This document shows, piece by piece, positions 22,378 to 22,782 of a stretch of 22,782 nucleotides of DNA. The position numbers and the translations under genes are program-made. The DNA comes from Kutzneria sp036403095 (lineage in GTDB: Bacteria > Actinomycetota > Actinomycetes > Mycobacteriales > Pseudonocardiaceae): assembly GCA_036403095.1 (NCBI GenBank), contig DASWRQ010000205.1:1-22782 (forward strand), in the 5' to 3' direction. The notes beneath the pieces are model-generated. The model did no database searches and was not told the origin of the DNA. It saw nothing but the letters and a program-made list of their open reading frames with translations. Position 1 is the stretch's first letter. Each line of letters begins with the position of its first letter.

Positions 22378-22782
22378 CTACTTTCCCTCCACGTTGGCGA
22401 TGCTTCGGCGTGCGGCCTCGACGACGTGGTCGGTCGTGAAGCCGAACTCGCGGAACAACGTCTGATAGTCAGCGGATGCCCCGAAGTGCTCCAGCGAAAC
22501 GATCTCACCGTTGTCGCCGGCGAACCGGTGCCACGGCTGGGCGATGCCCGCCTCGACCGTGACACGTGCCTTGACGGCCGGCGGGATCACCTGGTCGCGG
22601 TACGACCGGTCTTGCTCGTCGAACCACTCCACGCACGGCATGGACACCACACGGGTTGCAACGCCGTCGGCCTCGAGGACCTTCCTGGCCTCGACCGCCA
22701 GCTGCAGCTCGGAGCCGGTGGCGATGATCACGACCTGCGGGTCGCCGTTGCCGGCGTCGGCCAGCACGTAGCCGCCCTTGGC
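22378..22782 (-). CDS. tkt: Transketolase, C-terminal part
   Basis: The last 134 residues of a transketolase enter from the right edge. They form the C-terminal domain: PQVVIIATGSELQLAVEARK, VVSMPCVEWFDEQDRSYRDQ, VTVEAGIAQPWHRFAGDNGE and VSLEHFGASADYQTLFREFG, then FTTDHVVEAARRSI. The thiamine-diphosphate binding domains lie outside the window. The enzyme moves two-carbon units between sugar phosphates in the non-oxidative pentose phosphate pathway. As the first visible gene of the operon its promoter is not in the window. Confidence 0.97.
   Translation of the reverse strand, partial: AKGGYVLADAGNGDPQVVIIATGSELQLAVEARKVLEADGVATRVVSMPCVEWFDEQDRSYRDQVIPPAVKARVTVEAGIAQPWHRFAGDNGEIVSLEHFGASADYQTLFREFGFTTDHVVEAARRSIANVEGK

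Overview
The window is high-GC DNA with GTG and ATG starts, very short intergenic gaps and many 4-bp gene overlaps. It carries a tkt-tal-pgi-zwf-opcA-pgl block including OpcA, the actinobacterial glucose-6-phosphate dehydrogenase assembly factor. This points to an actinomycete chromosome, most likely from the Pseudonocardiaceae (Amycolatopsis/Kutzneria-like). The genus is inference; there is no rRNA or other marker gene to settle it.

Left part (1-6.1 kb): the N-terminus of a secreted protein runs off the left edge. A complete IS701-family insertion sequence follows (456-1887, 25-bp inverted repeats, transposase intact). Next come a small CxxC protein, a badly frameshifted lipoprotein pseudogene, a nitrilase-superfamily protein that has lost its cysteine nucleophile, a RibD/dihydrofolate-reductase-like protein, and a coupled three-gene unit (small membrane protein, XRE-type regulator, quinone-oxidoreductase-like dehydrogenase) with a recognisable promoter.

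Middle part (6.2-14.7 kb): mostly single genes and short runs: a conserved hypothetical, a DUF899 thioredoxin-like protein, an S4 RNA-binding protein, an alpha/beta hydrolase, a DUF4419 protein with an extra C-terminal region, a GNAT acetyltransferase, then a run of GT-B glycosyltransferase, small hypothetical and acetamidase/formamidase, and a secreted SGNH esterase closed by a strong hairpin. Four convergent gene pairs in the window overlap at their 3' ends; two of them share a single CTAG that provides both stop codons.

Right part (14.7-22.8 kb): a minus-strand unit of alpha/beta hydrolase, truncated isochorismatase and small P-loop ATPase, with a possible transporter remnant behind it, looks like a site of gene decay. 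Then comes the central-carbon operon, transcribed leftward: transketolase (C-terminal part only), transaldolase, glucose-6-phosphate isomerase, glucose-6-phosphate dehydrogenase, OpcA and 6-phosphogluconolactonase, ending in a perfect 12-bp-stem hairpin. Together these enzymes cover the oxidative entry into the pentose phosphate pathway, its non-oxidative carbon exchange, and the link back to fructose-6-phosphate.

I did not find a clear multi-gene novel system such as a defence island, CRISPR array or biosynthetic cluster. The best leads are the nucleophile-less nitrilase homologue, the DUF4419 fusion, the non-matching IS flanks, and the two decaying loci.
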